From contig JAFUDT010000006.1 in assembly GCA_017464285.1 (NCBI GenBank), forward strand, positions 119,159-183,158: 64,000 nt of DNA, written 5' to 3'. The position numbers and the translations under genes are program-made. A model generated the notes under the pieces. That model was not told where the DNA came from and searched no databases. It saw nothing but the letters and a program-made list of their open reading frames with translations. Of this stretch, positions 62,630-64,000 are shown piece by piece; position 1 is the first letter of the stretch, and each line of letters begins with the position of its first letter. The stretch is from Bacteroidales bacterium (GTDB taxonomy: Bacteria > Bacteroidota > Bacteroidia > Bacteroidales > UBA1402).

Positions 62630-63424
62630 ATGCGACAATATCTCGACCTGTTGCAACGGGTACTGGACGAGGGCCATGTCAAGCATGACCGCACCGGCAC
62701 GGGCACCGTCAGTGTGTTCGGGCATCAGATGCGCTTCCGCCTGGAGGATGGTTTCCCGCTGCTCACCACCAAGAAGCTCCATCTGAAATCGATCATCTAC
62801 GAGCTGCTGTGGTTTCTCAAGGGAGATACCAATGCCCGCTGGCTGCAGGAGAGGGGAGTGCGCATCTGGAACGAATGGGCCGATCCCGACGGCAACCTGG
62901 GCCATATCTATGGTTATCAGTGGCGCTCCTGGCCCGACTATGAGGGCGGTTTCATCGATCAGATCTCCGAGGCTGTCGATCAGATCAAGCACAACCCCGA
63001 TTCGCGTCGCATCATTGTCAGCTCGTGGAATGTGGCCGATCTGAAAAACATGAATCTGCCGCCCTGCCACGCTTTTTTCCAGTTCTATGTCTGCGATGGC
63101 CGGCTCAGCCTGCAGCTCTACCAGCGCAGTGCCGACATTTTCCTAGGGGTGCCCTTCAATATTGCCTCCTATGCTTTACTGCTGAAAATGATGGCTCAGG
63201 TCTGCGGTCTGCAGGCCGGTGATTTTGTCCATACGCTGGGTGACGCCCATATCTATCTGAATCACCTCGAACAGGTCAAGCTGCAGCTGACCCGTGACCC
63301 GCGCCCCCTGCCCGAGATGCGCATCAATCCCGATGTGCATAGCATCTTCGATTTCAAGTACGAAGATTTCGAACTCCTCAACTACGATCCGCATCCCCAC
63401 ATCAAAGGCGAAGTGTCGGTCTGA
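62630..63424 (+). CDS. thyA: Thymidylate synthase
   Basis: ThyA methylates dUMP to dTMP with methylene-tetrahydrofolate, producing dihydrofolate that FolA (43978) recycles. At 264 residues it has the same length as the E. coli enzyme. Motifs include [27 protein letters not shown], the nucleophile C146 in [31 protein letters not shown] and [12 protein letters not shown]. It begins 2 nt after the porE stop, so it is the last gene of the queA-porE-thyA unit. No clear terminator follows it. Confidence 0.98.
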   Translation: MRQYLDLLQRVLDEGHVKHDRTGTGTVSVFGHQMRFRLEDGFPLLTTKKLHLKSIIYELLWFLKGDTNARWLQERGVRIWNEWADPDGNLGHIYGYQWRSWPDYEGGFIDQISEAVDQIKHNPDSRRIIVSSWNVADLKNMNLPPCHAFFQFYVCDGRLSLQLYQRSADIFLGVPFNIASYALLLKMMAQVCGLQAGDFVHTLGDAHIYLNHLEQVKLQLTRDPRPLPEMRINPDVHSIFDFKYEDFELLNYDPHPHIKGEVSV

Positions 63425-63463
63425 TTTGCCGGAGACGGTGTCCTTGCCCGGTAGAATTTAAAA

Positions 63464-63471
63464 TACATTTG
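63464..63471 (+). promoter_or_regulatory. Possible promoter -7 element after thyA
   Basis: TACATTTG fits TAnnTTTG. A CTTG (63443-63446) lies 17 nt upstream as a weak -33 box. No start codon with a sensible frame follows nearby, so its use is uncertain. Confidence 0.3.
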
Positions 63472-63801
63472 TCTCCCATGAGATGCTTTTTTTGTGTTTC
63501 ACCTGAACAACCAGAAGCCGATAGAACAGTCATGATCATCCCTAATCCGTTTATAATGCATGCTCGGATAGGTTTTGCATATTTTAATAAGGAATGATGT
63601 TTACTCGGCTCCTTTTCAAAAGTTTTTCCGTATTGCTGACGCTCGTCTCAATATATGGGAGGCGGCTGTTTATTTGATGCCGTAAGTACCTGATGGCCAG
63701 TTGAGAATAAAAACAACATGAAGTCGGATGATAAAAAAACGTCATTTGACTGACTAGGTAAAACTTTGAGGATGCGGAGTAAAACAAGAAGTTAAAAGTG
63801 A

Positions 63802-63810
63802 GGGGGGGGG
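63802..63810 (+). repeat. Homopolymeric tract of nine G's
   Basis: The bases AGTGAGGGGGGGGG sit in otherwise A+T-rich non-coding DNA. Long G-tracts are prone to slipped-strand length change. Nothing in the window is close enough to be controlled by it except a gene beyond the right edge. Confidence 0.6.
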
Positions 63811-64000
63811 ATTTACAAACGTTGTCATTGATTGACTTTCAATTCGGGAGTGTTTTGTCAAGTCTGGCAGACAAAAAGCACATTTTCGGGTTTCATTGAG
63901 GGGGTGAATCATGGGATAAAAACAGGGTTATTGTACCTCGATTGTATCTCTGATGCAACAAGCCTCTGTGATTCAACGGCAGTTGATAGTTTAATGTAAA

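Larger units (their letters stand above)
63425..64000 (+). other. Non-coding stretch after thyA
   Basis: No credible gene is seen in these 576 bases on either strand; the longest open frame (67 codons, minus strand, 63584-63787) has no recognisable domain and an unlikely composition. The stretch is clearly more A+T-rich than the rest of the window and contains a -7-like element and a run of nine G's. It may be a long regulatory region for a gene beyond the window edge or a decayed remnant. Confidence 0.6.

Noticed and set aside
63584..63787. 67-codon minus-strand frame after thyA
   Set aside because: No start context, promoter, domain or plausible composition supports it.
1..64000. CRISPR arrays, phage genes, transposases, toxin-antitoxin pairs and restriction systems
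   Set aside because: No regularly spaced repeats and no member of these gene families was recognised; the genes are core functions in dense operons.

Overview
The window is a chromosomal segment of a Bacteroidota bacterium, most likely of the order Bacteroidales. Three things show this. Many genes start downstream of the Bacteroidota-type promoter (TTTG, about 20 nt, TAnnTTTG) and few have a clear Shine-Dalgarno sequence. Several encoded families are largely confined to this phylum (DUF2723, DUF4294, DUF6242, DUF4861, PorG, PorQ, PorE). Gene orders such as porG-uppS-bamA-skp-skp-murI and ispH-cmk-porQ are known from Porphyromonas and relatives. There is no rRNA or other marker that would fix the genus. 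No phage, insertion sequence, CRISPR array or integron was seen. The segment is almost entirely dense core genome, with very short gaps until the last 576 bases.

Layout. 1-2276: 3' part of a GH28-type glycoside hydrolase, a U32 tRNA-modification protein and a PspC protein. 2324-9231: leuS, dprA with a thioesterase (minus strand), nadB and a radical SAM protein. 9235-14413 (minus): two outer-membrane-type proteins, purD and a membrane protein. 14536-20291: a DUF4294 protein, metK, an rRNA-methyltransferase-like gene, a sirtuin, an inactive thioredoxin-like lipoprotein, greA and a HIT protein. 20335-26560 (minus): a tight envelope-glycan operon (DUF2723 GT-C protein, polysaccharide deacetylase, GT2, and a GT2-LPS kinase fusion). 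26762-36072: a SpoU methyltransferase facing the outer-membrane biogenesis operon porG-uppS-bamA-skp-skp-murI, then a lipoprotein and ribD. 36099-40586: a prmC-recX fusion, comF, pyrE, an SRPBCC protein and argH. 40671-46669: a ClpB without its N-domain diverging from a DUF4861 protein, folA, a DUF1573 protein and meaB. 46650-49201 (minus): ispH, cmk and porQ. 49319-55139: tonB, a prenyl synthase, an unrecognised protein, tatD, tRNA-Ser(GGA) and the exbB-membrane protein-exbD-exbD cluster. 55276-63424: an ABC-F protein, a PepO-type M13 peptidase, queA, porE and thyA. 63425-64000: non-coding.

How the genes fit together. The strongest theme is envelope biogenesis. Barrel insertion (bamA, skp), lipid carrier supply (uppS, ispH, prenyl synthase), peptidoglycan precursor (murI), surface glycan modification, TonB-ExbBD energy transduction and three type IX secretion parts (porG, porQ, porE) are spread over separate housekeeping operons. 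No single self-contained novel system stands out. The points most worth a second look are the terminator-like hairpin between the greA promoter and its start codon, the paired near-palindromes upstream of the N-domain-less clpB, two protein fusions (PrmC-RecX and GT2-LPS kinase), two probably leaderless genes, and the G-tract in the terminal non-coding region.
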